In this document: positions 16,897 to 24,635 of the stretch, piece by piece
How positions within the stretch are numbered: the stretch's first letter is position 1
How the letters are laid out: each line of letters begins with the position of its first letter
Source of the DNA: G963668605 sp963668605
GTDB lineage: Bacteria > Acidobacteriota > Terriglobia > Bryobacterales > Bryobacteraceae
Reading direction: 5' to 3'
DNA length: 64,000 nucleotides
Assembly (NCBI GenBank): GCA_963668605.1
Contig: OY764903.1
Span: 7,293,660 to 7,357,659 of the forward strand
Made by a program: the position numbers and the translations under genes
The notes under the pieces: model-generated
What the model was told of the DNA's origin: nothing
Database searches by the model: none
The model's input: only the letters and a program-made list of their open reading frames with translations

Positions 16897-19227
16897 TTAA
16901 ATGTGCGCCGCGCGAGAGATGATTTCTTCCTGCATGTCTGGAGTAAGGTTCACGAAGAACTCGCTGAAGCCCGCCACGCGCACTACCAGATCGCGATACT
17001 GGCCGGGATTCTTCTGCGCTGCGCGCAGCATCTCCGTGTCGATGGAGTTGATTTGCAGCTCCTGTCCGCCCTTATTGAAATAGACATTCAGCATCGCGCG
17101 GACCTTATCGCGATTCACCTTCTCGGCGAGCATGGTGTGCTGAAAACGCAAATTCACCTGGTAGCCGCTCTGCCAGCTTTTCGCCGCGTTGAGTTTGGCG
17201 ACGGAATTTAGCACCGCCGTGGGGCCGCTACGCTCTGCTCCTGACGATGCCGCTACGGAGCTGGCCAGCGGCGTGCCCGCCAGTCGCCCGTCCGGAGTCG
17301 CCGGCGTCACTTTGCCCGAGAGCACCGCGCCAGCCTTGGTGATGTGTGTGTTGCCGAACTTCGTTCCGTCGCGCGGATCGTGGCAGATCTCCTTCATCGG
17401 CACATCTCGCAGCCGCTCCACTAAGCTGACGATGTCATCCACGCGCGGGTCGTCATTGCCGTGCTTGGGCGCGGCGAGCAGCTTGGCGCGCAGCCGCTCG
17501 TGGCCCTGGAAGTTCGCCTTACAAGCCGCTGCCACTTCTTCGAGCGTCGCTTCGTGGCGCTGGTACACCACTTCTCGGATGGCGGCCAGACAATCTACCG
17601 CATTGGCGAAAAACACGCCGCCACAAGACAGGATGTTGTACTTGGTCCCAAGCGCCATGTCGCGCCCTCGTTCGATGCAGCCGTCGAAGAAGCAAGACGT
17701 GAACGGTGTGCGCCCCCACTCCATCGTTGCCTTCAACACCAACATGTCGTCTTTGTAGCTCCGCGCAATGCCGTCGCGCATGTAAGCTCCGACTGCGGAG
17801 GCGAAGCTGTCAAACGTCGTGAGTTGGGAAACAGGCGGCGCCAGCGGCTTGTCGCCTTGCTCGCGATACCCCTTGCCCGACGTCAGCGCGAGTTCGATGG
17901 GTCGTAAGTAGTTCGCGCTCGCGCCGGGGTTGAAGTAGCACTGCCCCGGGACCGCGAGTTCGTTGCAGCCCACCGCGATGTAGTTGTAGGCGTCCTCGCG
18001 GGACACGCCCAGCTCCATCAGGCCCGCGGGCACCACCTTGTCGTTCCACATCAGCGGGAAACAGGTGTGTTGCGCCAGCCGGGACAGGCAGAAATCGAAG
18101 AACTTCTGATCGATATGCGGATGCCAGCGGATCCACAGCAAAGGTTCCGGCAACGACAGATTCGTACCGCCCTCGATGAAGAGCCAGGACAGACGGTTGG
18201 TCAAATCCTGCCCGTCCGCAGTGGAGCCGCCGACGCACAGCGATTGGGTCAGTTCCAGCGGCCCCCAGTACGTGTTGTCGAGCATCTTCAGAACAAAGTT
18301 CTCGCACAGCGCGAGAGCCTCTGCGTCGTTCAGCCTGCCCGCTTTCTTGTCGGCTTCATAGAAGGGCAGCAGTAGCCGGTCGATGTGGTCCGGCGAGCAG
18401 GACCAGCCGTGCCCTTCGATGTGAACCGTCTGGTGAACGAACCAGATCAACTGCATCGCTTCGTGGAATGTGGACGGTGGTTCGGTGGCGACTTTTGCGG
18501 CGATGCGGGCCATGTCGCCTTTCAAGTATTCCGAGTACCGCCGCACCCATTCGGAGACGCCCAACAGCGATTCTTCGGCTGCCGTGAGGAACGCGACCTT
18601 CGCGGGGTCCTTTTCGCCGGCCTTGCGCTCCCGCACTCGCTTCAACACGCCGCCCAGACCAACTTTCAACACCTCGCTGTAACTGGGGCTCAGGTGCCCC
18701 TGATTGGAGATGAGCTTGTAAGGGGCCATCCGGCCGGAATCGGGCGAGATGGGCTCTCTCTGTTCGGGGTTGGCCGCTGCAAACTTCCCCCATAGGTTAC
18801 GCGTCTTCCAGTATTGAAAGATCTCGGGCGGCACCTTTCCTTTCAGATACCCGCGCCACTTGGGGTTCATCTCCGTGCCGATTTCGCCGAAGCCCAGTTC
18901 CGCCATCAGCGGCATCGCGCCAGGCGTCTCACTGATCGAACCGGCGATGCGGTCGCCAGGCCGCAGATACAGCGGTACGGTGCGGAAGTACTCACGCAGC
19001 GCCATTGCCTTGCGGACTTCCCATGGCTTATCCTCGGTCGCCTGGAAGACCCTCGTGAACACTTTCGCGCGATGCAATGCTACGCGCGGATAATCCATCG
19101 TGCCAAGAATGTCGGTGCGCAGTTCTCCCACAGCCGGATTCGACGGCCGCGCCGCCCCGGCGAGCGCCGCCGCTGACGCCGCCGAAAGAAGCAGTTCACG
19201 CCGTGATAAGTTTCCTACCCGCATCAT
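16897..19227 (-). CDS. Glycyl radical enzyme 2 with Tat-type signal peptide
   Basis: A 776-residue paralogue of GRE 1, clearly alike along the whole length. The glycyl-radical motif is RVAGFSEFF with Gly753, followed by MQEEIISR; the active-site Cys421 again stands in GCNELAVPG. The N-terminus has a Tat-like segment, LSRRELLLSAASAAALAGAA (residues 7-26), then the GRE domain from about residue 45. The ATG at 19227 has GGAG eight bases before it and overlaps the stop of a sulfatase remnant as ATGA. No activase accompanies this copy directly; the one at 7105-8028 lies further down the same series of genes. Substrate unknown. Tandem GREs between sulfatases and TonB receptors suggest related substrates or sequential steps. 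Confidence 0.93.
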   Translation of the reverse strand: MMRVGNLSRRELLLSAASAAALAGAARPSNPAVGELRTDILGTMDYPRVALHRAKVFTRVFQATEDKPWEVRKAMALREYFRTVPLYLRPGDRIAGSISETPGAMPLMAELGFGEIGTEMNPKWRGYLKGKVPPEIFQYWKTRNLWGKFAAANPEQREPISPDSGRMAPYKLISNQGHLSPSYSEVLKVGLGGVLKRVRERKAGEKDPAKVAFLTAAEESLLGVSEWVRRYSEYLKGDMARIAAKVATEPPSTFHEAMQLIWFVHQTVHIEGHGWSCSPDHIDRLLLPFYEADKKAGRLNDAEALALCENFVLKMLDNTYWGPLELTQSLCVGGSTADGQDLTNRLSWLFIEGGTNLSLPEPLLWIRWHPHIDQKFFDFCLSRLAQHTCFPLMWNDKVVPAGLMELGVSREDAYNYIAVGCNELAVPGQCYFNPGASANYLRPIELALTSGKGYREQGDKPLAPPVSQLTTFDSFASAVGAYMRDGIARSYKDDMLVLKATMEWGRTPFTSCFFDGCIERGRDMALGTKYNILSCGGVFFANAVDCLAAIREVVYQRHEATLEEVAAACKANFQGHERLRAKLLAAPKHGNDDPRVDDIVSLVERLRDVPMKEICHDPRDGTKFGNTHITKAGAVLSGKVTPATPDGRLAGTPLASSVAASSGAERSGPTAVLNSVAKLNAAKSWQSGYQVNLRFQHTMLAEKVNRDKVRAMLNVYFNKGGQELQINSIDTEMLRAAQKNPGQYRDLVVRVAGFSEFFVNLTPDMQEEIISRAAHI

Positions 19228-19388
19228 ATTTTCGTCTCCAGTTCGATTATCCTACGCCGCATCTGTTCTAGCTTTCCTTGGGTCGAGGGCACAGCCGGCG
19301 GATGACGCATTTCTTGCGAATCGTCCTGCAGGTTGAACAACTCGGAAATATCGTTCATGTACTGGCAGCACTTCCAATCAAGTCCCCT
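19224..19388 (-). pseudogene. C-terminal remnant of a sulfatase
   Basis: Between the stop of the TonB receptor (19389-19391) and GRE 2 there is an open stretch of 54 codons plus stop, in frame with the receptor but behind its stop codon. It reads DWKCCQYMNDISELFNLQDD, followed by QEMRHPPAVPSTQGKLEQM and a Lys/Ile end. That is the usual sulfatase C-terminus (WKYxxY...ELYDLxxDPxExxNLA...). It has no start codon of its own near the 5' end and no catalytic part. Its TGA overlaps the ATG of GRE 2. I infer that a full sulfatase once preceded GRE 2 and that all but its last 54 codons was lost when the receptor gene was joined here. Confidence 0.75.
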
Positions 19389-22300
19389 TTACCACAGCAA
19401 CTTCAGTCCAAACTGGATCTCGCGCGGAGAGTTCGCCTGGCTGTTGATGGTCCCGAACAGAACGTTCCCAAAGCCCCCGTTGGGCCGGCCGAACTGGGGC
19501 GTGTTGAACATGTTGAACAGCTCCGTCCGGAACTGAAGGCTGGCCGTCTCACGGATGCGGAAGCTCCTGTGCACGGAGAAGTCGAAGTTGGTGATGCCGG
19601 GTTCGCGCACGTCAGGCAGCAGGCGGCCCGTTGTCCCGAACGTGAACGGCTCCGGTTGCGAGAAGACCGACGTATTAAACCAGTGGTCCAGGGAGCGTTC
19701 ACTGGAAGGAAGAGAAGCGCTTTGTCCATTGTTGTTCGGGCGCGATCCGCCGCCGTAGGAATTCGTGTTGTTGGGCGCGTTCAGGTCGATGGGACGGCCT
19801 TTTTGCAGAGTGGTGATGCCAGTGATGGTCCATCCTCCCACTAGCCCGGACACCAGCCTGCCGCTTCCACCCAAGAGCGGTTTACCCTTGCCGAAGGGGA
19901 GGTCATAGATGTAGTTGATCACGAAGCGTTGCGAGACGTCCTGCGGCGCCACGGACCGTTCCAGGCGGCGGTTATTCGGATCCTGTGCCCCCACAGTGAC
20001 TTCGCCTGGGATCCACGATCCGGACTTCAGCCCATCGGTATCCGAAATCAGCTTGGCGTTGGTGTAAGCGGCCAGTATGCTCAGCCCTTGCGAGAAGCGC
20101 CTCTCGATGCGCATCTGGAAGGAGTGATAGGTGGACGAACCGGCGGAGTTCTGCGGGAAATTCACGCCCGTGAACTGAGGATAGGGGCGCAGCAGTTGTC
20201 CTCGAGTCACGGTCGGTCGGCTCATCGTACCGGTGGAAACCACAGAAGCGAAAGGATTCGGCACCATGTCCAGCAGGCGCTGCTGGAGCGAAAGATATTG
20301 ATTCGGAAGCGAGTTCAATTGGAATGTGGCCGGGATTTTGACGCCCCTGCTGCCCACATAACCGGCTTCGACCTGTACCTTGCCCGGCAGTTCCCGCTGG
20401 ATATTGAAGCTCCATTGCTGCATGTAGCCGGTCCGCACCCACCGCGGGTCTCCACTGACTCCCTGGCCCAATTGCGTTCTCATGCCGAGTGAATTGCCGG
20501 TGGGTTTTTGCAGTCCGTCGCCAAATGCGTTTGACAGTAGTGTGAACGGCGTCAGGCCGCCGTCCGCGGAACTGATCAGCGGTGTGGTGACCGAGAACCC
20601 TTCCTGGCCGCCGCCTTGGTTGTTCGATGTCCCTCCGTTAAGATACATAATCCCGTAGCCGCCGCGGATCGCCGTCTTGCTGAAGGGTTGATAGGCAAAG
20701 CCGAAGCGCGGACCGAAGTTGTTCCGGTCCGGATCGTTCCAGCCGCGCGGATTCCCGTCCACGCCGACAAACTTTAGACCGCCGCGCAGGTCTGGCAGAC
20801 CGACCTCACGGCCGACCGGGTTGACGGCGTTGTAGTCGAAGAAGCTGAGCCGGTCGAAGCGCTCCACCATGGGAGTTTGGTAATCGTAGCGGAGGCCCAG
20901 GTTCAAGGTCAGGCGCGAACTGAGCTTGATGTCGTCTTGGAAGTAGACGGCCGAATAGATTGTCTGCTTGCTCCACGCGGCTTTGATCGTCGCATTGGCT
21001 GACGCGCTGGCGCCGAGCAGCATGGACGCGTATGAGTCGCCGGCCGTGGCGGAACTGCGCAACGCACCCGGTCCCTGGGTGAAAGGCTTCGAGAACGTGT
21101 AGTTACCCACGGGTCCGGCCGCGGTCAACACGTTGTGGCGAAGTATACGGAAGTCGCCGCCGATCTTCATGTTGTGCCTCCCACGGATCAGCGTCAGTTG
21201 CGGCACAAGGGAGTAAGTATCCGCTCCAAGACGGTACTTGTCGTTCTGCACCGCACCCACTCCGGAATAACCGCCGATGTTGAATGTCGGAAAGTACAGA
21301 TCTTGAGCCTGCTGGGCCAGAGCCTTTGGAAAACCAAGCTGCGTTGGATCAAAACCCGCCGATCGCGGCCGACGGTCGAAAGCGTTCCGGGCAAAGCCGG
21401 CGCGCACGTCCAACAGTGTCGCCGGGCCGAGATTTTGCGTATCGCTGACGGTTGCGTGCCAGTCCGGTTGCATCGAATAGCTGTAGGTGCCTGGCTCTCC
21501 GGCGATGTTGCCGTAGAAGTTCGGCGTGTTATCCTCCTGCTTGTCATGGCTGAGGCGCACAAACAGCCGGTTGTTGATCGTGATGTTGTGGTCGCCACGC
21601 ACCTGCCACATGTTGAGGTTGTTGGCCTGGCTGGCGTTGGCGATGAAGTTCGACGCTACCATCGGCGTCTGCTGGTTCGGCAGCGGGATGTACTTGGAGG
21701 TGTTCACCGCGACCTTGTCGTGCATGGAAGCCGGGATGATGTTGTTCGGGAAGAGATCCCGGATGTAGTCGGCGCCCTGCTGGCGCGTGCTGAACGGATT
21801 GTAGATCAGGATCGGCTGCCCGGTGGCGGTCCGTAGTTCCTTGAAATCCCCACGCCGCATGGCCTCCGTCGGAACTGTTCCATTGAAGAAGCGCGCGCGC
21901 CGGACTTTCACGTCTTCGTAAGCGACGAAGAAAAACGTGCGATTCCGTCCGTCGTAGACCTTCGGTAGGTAGACTGGGCCTCCCGCCGTGACGCCGTATT
22001 GGTTATAAACGAAAGGCTGGCGTGGGATGCCGGCGCGGTTGTTGAAAAAGCTGCCGGCATCTAGCACCTTGTTTCGCAGGAACTCATACGCGGTGCCTCG
22101 AAACTGGTTCGTGCCGGACTTGGTGATGATGTTAATGATGCCGCCGCCGCTCCGGCCGTACTCGGCCGAGTAGTTGCTCGTCTGCACCTTGAACTCTTCG
22201 ACGGCGTCCACCGAGGGCGTCAACGCAAGCTGGCCATGGCCTGCGACGGTGTTGGACGTCCCATCCAGGAGGATGTCGTTCTGGAAGCTGGCGCCGCCAT

Positions 22301-22856
22301 TCGCGACGAAATTCGACTGGTCGGTCGGTTCCTGAAACACGCGCGACGTGAAGAAGCCACCGCCTGGCTGCACGCCCGGAGCCAACGCCGCCAGCGAGAA
22401 TGGATTCCTGCCGTTCAAAGGAAGGTTCACGATCTTGGTATTGTCGATCACCGCTCCCTGCGAGGCCTGCTCGGTTTGAAGCATGGGCGTTTCCGCGGAA
22501 ACCTTCACCGTCTCGGCCAGGGCGCCCAGCTCGAGCGCATAATCCAACGTCACCTTGTCGCTGACGTGCAACCGCAGTCCCTTCCGCTCTACTGCGCGGA
22601 AGCCCTCCTTCTCCACCGTCATCCGATACATCCCTGGCGGCAGCAGCGGCACGGTGTAGAAACCGAGTTCGCTCGATCGCGCTTTGCGCGTGAGCCCGGT
22701 TTCCTCATTCGTGGCGGCGACTTGGGCATCAGGCACCACCGCCCCGGAAGAGTCGCGGATGGTTCCGGTTAATTCGGCGGTGGGTGCCTGAGCCAGACCG
22801 ATGGCAACGGTCGCCAAAAGCAGGGCAGGGAGTGCAGAAAGTGCGATGCGGCGCAT
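19389..22856 (-). CDS. TonB-dependent receptor, acidobacterial type (2)
   Basis: A 1155-residue outer membrane receptor: signal peptide (residues 1-23), carboxypeptidase-regulatory-like domain (AELTGTIRDSSGAVVPDAQV, about 27-110), plug region with VEEFKVQTSNYSAEYGRSGG and a long beta-barrel ending REIQFGLKLLW. The ATG at 22856 has a strong GGAGG box nine bases upstream, and a good promoter lies at 22901-22929, so this is the first gene of the series that runs to the GRE activase. It is only broadly similar to the receptor at 10519. The plug and barrel suit import of oligosaccharide or another bulky nutrient. Confidence 0.95.
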   Translation of the reverse strand: MRRIALSALPALLLATVAIGLAQAPTAELTGTIRDSSGAVVPDAQVAATNEETGLTRKARSSELGFYTVPLLPPGMYRMTVEKEGFRAVERKGLRLHVSDKVTLDYALELGALAETVKVSAETPMLQTEQASQGAVIDNTKIVNLPLNGRNPFSLAALAPGVQPGGGFFTSRVFQEPTDQSNFVANGGASFQNDILLDGTSNTVAGHGQLALTPSVDAVEEFKVQTSNYSAEYGRSGGGIINIITKSGTNQFRGTAYEFLRNKVLDAGSFFNNRAGIPRQPFVYNQYGVTAGGPVYLPKVYDGRNRTFFFVAYEDVKVRRARFFNGTVPTEAMRRGDFKELRTATGQPILIYNPFSTRQQGADYIRDLFPNNIIPASMHDKVAVNTSKYIPLPNQQTPMVASNFIANASQANNLNMWQVRGDHNITINNRLFVRLSHDKQEDNTPNFYGNIAGEPGTYSYSMQPDWHATVSDTQNLGPATLLDVRAGFARNAFDRRPRSAGFDPTQLGFPKALAQQAQDLYFPTFNIGGYSGVGAVQNDKYRLGADTYSLVPQLTLIRGRHNMKIGGDFRILRHNVLTAAGPVGNYTFSKPFTQGPGALRSSATAGDSYASMLLGASASANATIKAAWSKQTIYSAVYFQDDIKLSSRLTLNLGLRYDYQTPMVERFDRLSFFDYNAVNPVGREVGLPDLRGGLKFVGVDGNPRGWNDPDRNNFGPRFGFAYQPFSKTAIRGGYGIMYLNGGTSNNQGGGQEGFSVTTPLISSADGGLTPFTLLSNAFGDGLQKPTGNSLGMRTQLGQGVSGDPRWVRTGYMQQWSFNIQRELPGKVQVEAGYVGSRGVKIPATFQLNSLPNQYLSLQQRLLDMVPNPFASVVSTGTMSRPTVTRGQLLRPYPQFTGVNFPQNSAGSSTYHSFQMRIERRFSQGLSILAAYTNAKLISDTDGLKSGSWIPGEVTVGAQDPNNRRLERSVAPQDVSQRFVINYIYDLPFGKGKPLLGGSGRLVSGLVGGWTITGITTLQKGRPIDLNAPNNTNSYGGGSRPNNNGQSASLPSSERSLDHWFNTSVFSQPEPFTFGTTGRLLPDVREPGITNFDFSVHRSFRIRETASLQFRTELFNMFNTPQFGRPNGGFGNVLFGTINSQANSPREIQFGLKLLW

Positions 22857-22876
22857 ACTACCTCCAGAATTGATTG

Positions 22877-22891
22877 CGTGGCTAATCCACG
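22877..22891. promoter_or_regulatory. Palindromic candidate operator 1 (GntR site)
   Basis: CGTGGCTAATCCACG is a perfect 5+5 inverted repeat around CTAAT. It starts about 9 bases after the -10 box of the receptor promoter, so a bound protein would block transcription. Its core TGGCTA-NN-CCAC recurs at 22995. The TGG...CTA...CCA layout resembles operators of HutC-type GntR regulators such as DasR. Confidence 0.55.
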
Positions 22892-22900
22892 TTCATGTCC

Positions 22901-22929
22901 TTTTTAGCATGGACTGAAAACTGTGTCAA
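22901..22929 (-). promoter_or_regulatory. Sigma-70 promoter of the receptor/GRE/sulfatase unit
   Basis: On the minus strand TTGACA (22929-22924) is followed after exactly 17 bases by TAAAAA (22906-22901), which is preceded by TGC as in an extended -10. The ATG of the receptor lies 45 bases beyond. This is the only good promoter I see for the following 15.7 kb of closely spaced genes. Confidence 0.6.
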
Positions 22930-22963
22930 TAGCGATTTTCATGAAATTTTTTCGAAATTTAGT

Positions 22964-22992
22964 TTGACATCGTGGATATCTGCTGATAAATT
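22964..22992 (+). promoter_or_regulatory. Sigma-70 promoter of the GntR/deoC unit
   Basis: TTGACA at 22964-22969 and TAAATT at 22987-22992 are 17 bases apart. An AT-rich stretch with mirrored AAATTT blocks (22944-22961) lies just upstream and could act as an UP element. Transcription would start about 7 bases before the ATG at 23007. Confidence 0.6.
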
Positions 22993-22994
22993 AT

Positions 22995-23005
22995 TGGCTA
23001 GGCCA
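22995..23005. promoter_or_regulatory. Palindromic candidate operator 2 (GntR site)
   Basis: TGGCTAGGCCA shares TGGCTA-NN-CCA with operator 1 at 22877-22891 and is flanked by C in both. It covers the expected transcription start of the GntR gene, the same relative place as operator 1 has in the divergent promoter. This suggests joint autoregulation. Confidence 0.5.
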
Positions 23006-23006
23006 C

Positions 23007-23855
23007 ATGTCGTCTAGCGTCACCAAGAGATTCGAGGTAAGCTGGGGGGTGGCTGAGCCGCCGACCGTCATGAACCTAGTAAGAGAGCCTGTCTACCAAC
23101 AATTGAATCAGGCGCTGCGGGGTCTGCTTTCGTCTGGCGACTTCCCGATTGGCGTCCGCTTCCTGACGGAGCGGCAGGTTTCTGACCGCTATCAAATCAG
23201 CCGCGCGACCGCCAACAAAGTGCTCTCCAACCTGGTTTCCGAAGGCCTGCTGGAGTTCCGCAAGGGCGTCGGCACGTTCGTTCGCGGGCAGGGCATGGAC
23301 CTCAACCTGCGTGCGTTGGTCAGCTTTACGGAAGAGGCCATCGCGGCGGGCAAACGACCGGCCACGCGCGTCCTTGTGTTTGAGCAGATGTCCGGTGGAC
23401 AGGCTCCCGAGGGCGTGGTGGCGAAGCTCGACATCGGGCTCGGCGATCTCCTTTTTAACATTGAGCGCCTGCGAATGGCAGACGAGACTCCCGTGATTCT
23501 GGAACAGCGCTACGTGGTCGCACGCTTCTGTCCGGAGTTAACCGAGACCGATGCCAGCGGGTCGCTCTATTCCGTTTGGGCGCGCAAGTGTGAACTGGCG
23601 CTCGAAGGTGCGGACCAGACGATCCGTGCGGTCAGCCTGCATGGACACGAGGCACGCTTGTTGGAGGTGCGCGAGGGCGCGGCCGGCCTGCTTGTCAGCT
23701 CGGTTGGATACCTGGTGGGCGGCGCGCCGCTGTGGTGGGAGCGCACGCTCTATCGCGGCGATGCTTACGAATTTCACAACCGGCTCGGCGGCGTACAATC
23801 CGGAGAATACGCGGGCGGCCGATTTCTGGCCGAGGGCCTGCGGGAGCGGCGATAG
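23007..23855 (+). CDS. GntR-family regulator, HutC/UTRA type
   Basis: A 282-residue transcription regulator. The winged helix-turn-helix lies at about residues 27-95 (PVYQQLNQALRGLL, RQVSDRYQISRATANKVLSNL, GVGTFV). The rest is a UTRA-like effector domain, with ERLRMADETPVILEQRYV as the typical core, which usually binds a sugar phosphate or small carboxylate. A later ATG at 23070 (MNLVREP) is a real alternative start, because homology begins only there. It stands divergent to the receptor/GRE unit, 22 bases before deoC. By position and by the two shared palindromes it should control both units, most simply as a repressor released by a pathway intermediate. Confidence 0.92.
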   Translation: MSSSVTKRFEVSWGVAEPPTVMNLVREPVYQQLNQALRGLLSSGDFPIGVRFLTERQVSDRYQISRATANKVLSNLVSEGLLEFRKGVGTFVRGQGMDLNLRALVSFTEEAIAAGKRPATRVLVFEQMSGGQAPEGVVAKLDIGLGDLLFNIERLRMADETPVILEQRYVVARFCPELTETDASGSLYSVWARKCELALEGADQTIRAVSLHGHEARLLEVREGAAGLLVSSVGYLVGGAPLWWERTLYRGDAYEFHNRLGGVQSGEYAGGRFLAEGLRERR

Positions 23856-23877
23856 TGCCGCACCATCATGAGGAATT

Positions 23878-24606
23878 ATGGACTACACCTATTTAGATAT
23901 TGCCAAGATGATCGATCACTCCCTGCTCAATCCGACGCTCACCGCCGGGGACCTGGAGCAGGGCTGCCAGTTGGCGCTTGACTATGACACCGCCAGCGTG
24001 TGCATTCTGCCTTATTACCTGAAGCGCTGCGCGGAGATCCTGAAGGGTAGCGACGTGCACGCCAGCACCACCATCGGCTTTCCGCACGGCGGCAACACGA
24101 CGGCCATCAAACTCGCCGAGGCGAAGCAGGCTCTGGCCGACGGCGGGCAGGAACTCGACACGGTGGTGAACATCAGTGCGGTGCTGAGCGGCGCGTGGGA
24201 TTATGTGCGCACGGACCTCAAGGCCGTCATCGACGTCACGCACGACGCCGGCCAGAAGGTGAAAGTGATCTTCGAGAACTGCTATCTGAACGACGCGCAG
24301 AAGATCCGGCTATGCGAGATCTGCAGCGAGTTGAATGCTGACTGGGTGAAGACCTCCACCGGCTACGGTTCCGGCGGCGCTAACGACGCGGACTTGATCC
24401 TGATGCGCAGCCACACGCCGGCGCACATCAAAGTGAAGGCGGCTGGTGGCATCCGCGATCTGGATGCTCAGTTGCGAGTGCGCGCGCTCGGTGTCTCGCG
24501 TTGCGGAGCGACACGCACGGCGGGGATGCTCGACGAATGCCGCAAGCGGCTCGGCCTTGCGCCCATCGTGCGCACCGAAGAGTGCGCGGCGCCCGCGGGC
24601 CGTTAA
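23878..24606 (+). CDS. deoC: Deoxyribose-phosphate aldolase
   Basis: A 242-residue class I aldolase of the DeoC family, which cleaves 2-deoxyribose 5-phosphate to acetaldehyde and glyceraldehyde 3-phosphate. The Schiff-base Lys158 lies in WVKTSTGYG, the second active Lys187 in VKAAGGIR, and the acidic partner Asp94 in ELDTVVNIS. The TTIGFPHG segment is also present. Start: GAGG lies 5 bases before the ATG. It follows the GntR gene after 22 bases and precedes a sugar isomerase-like gene after 29. In this setting it may split a 2-deoxy sugar phosphate from sugar catabolism rather than from nucleosides; no nucleoside phosphorylase or phosphopentomutase is nearby. Confidence 0.95.
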   Translation: MDYTYLDIAKMIDHSLLNPTLTAGDLEQGCQLALDYDTASVCILPYYLKRCAEILKGSDVHASTTIGFPHGGNTTAIKLAEAKQALADGGQELDTVVNISAVLSGAWDYVRTDLKAVIDVTHDAGQKVKVIFENCYLNDAQKIRLCEICSELNADWVKTSTGYGSGGANDADLILMRSHTPAHIKVKAAGGIRDLDAQLRVRALGVSRCGATRTAGMLDECRKRLGLAPIVRTEECAAPAGR

Positions 24607-24635
24607 GCGAAACTAGCATTTAGTAAGGTAGAGAC

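Noticed and set aside
8040..19227. GREs as isethionate or dihydroxypropanesulfonate sulfite-lyases, suggested by the sulfatase context
   Set aside because: Sulfatases treat sulfate esters, not sulfonates, the active-site motif differs, and no sulfonate pathway gene is present.
23878..24606. deoC as part of nucleoside salvage
   Set aside because: No nucleoside phosphorylase, phosphopentomutase or nucleoside transporter nearby; its operon has a GntR and a sugar isomerase-like gene instead.
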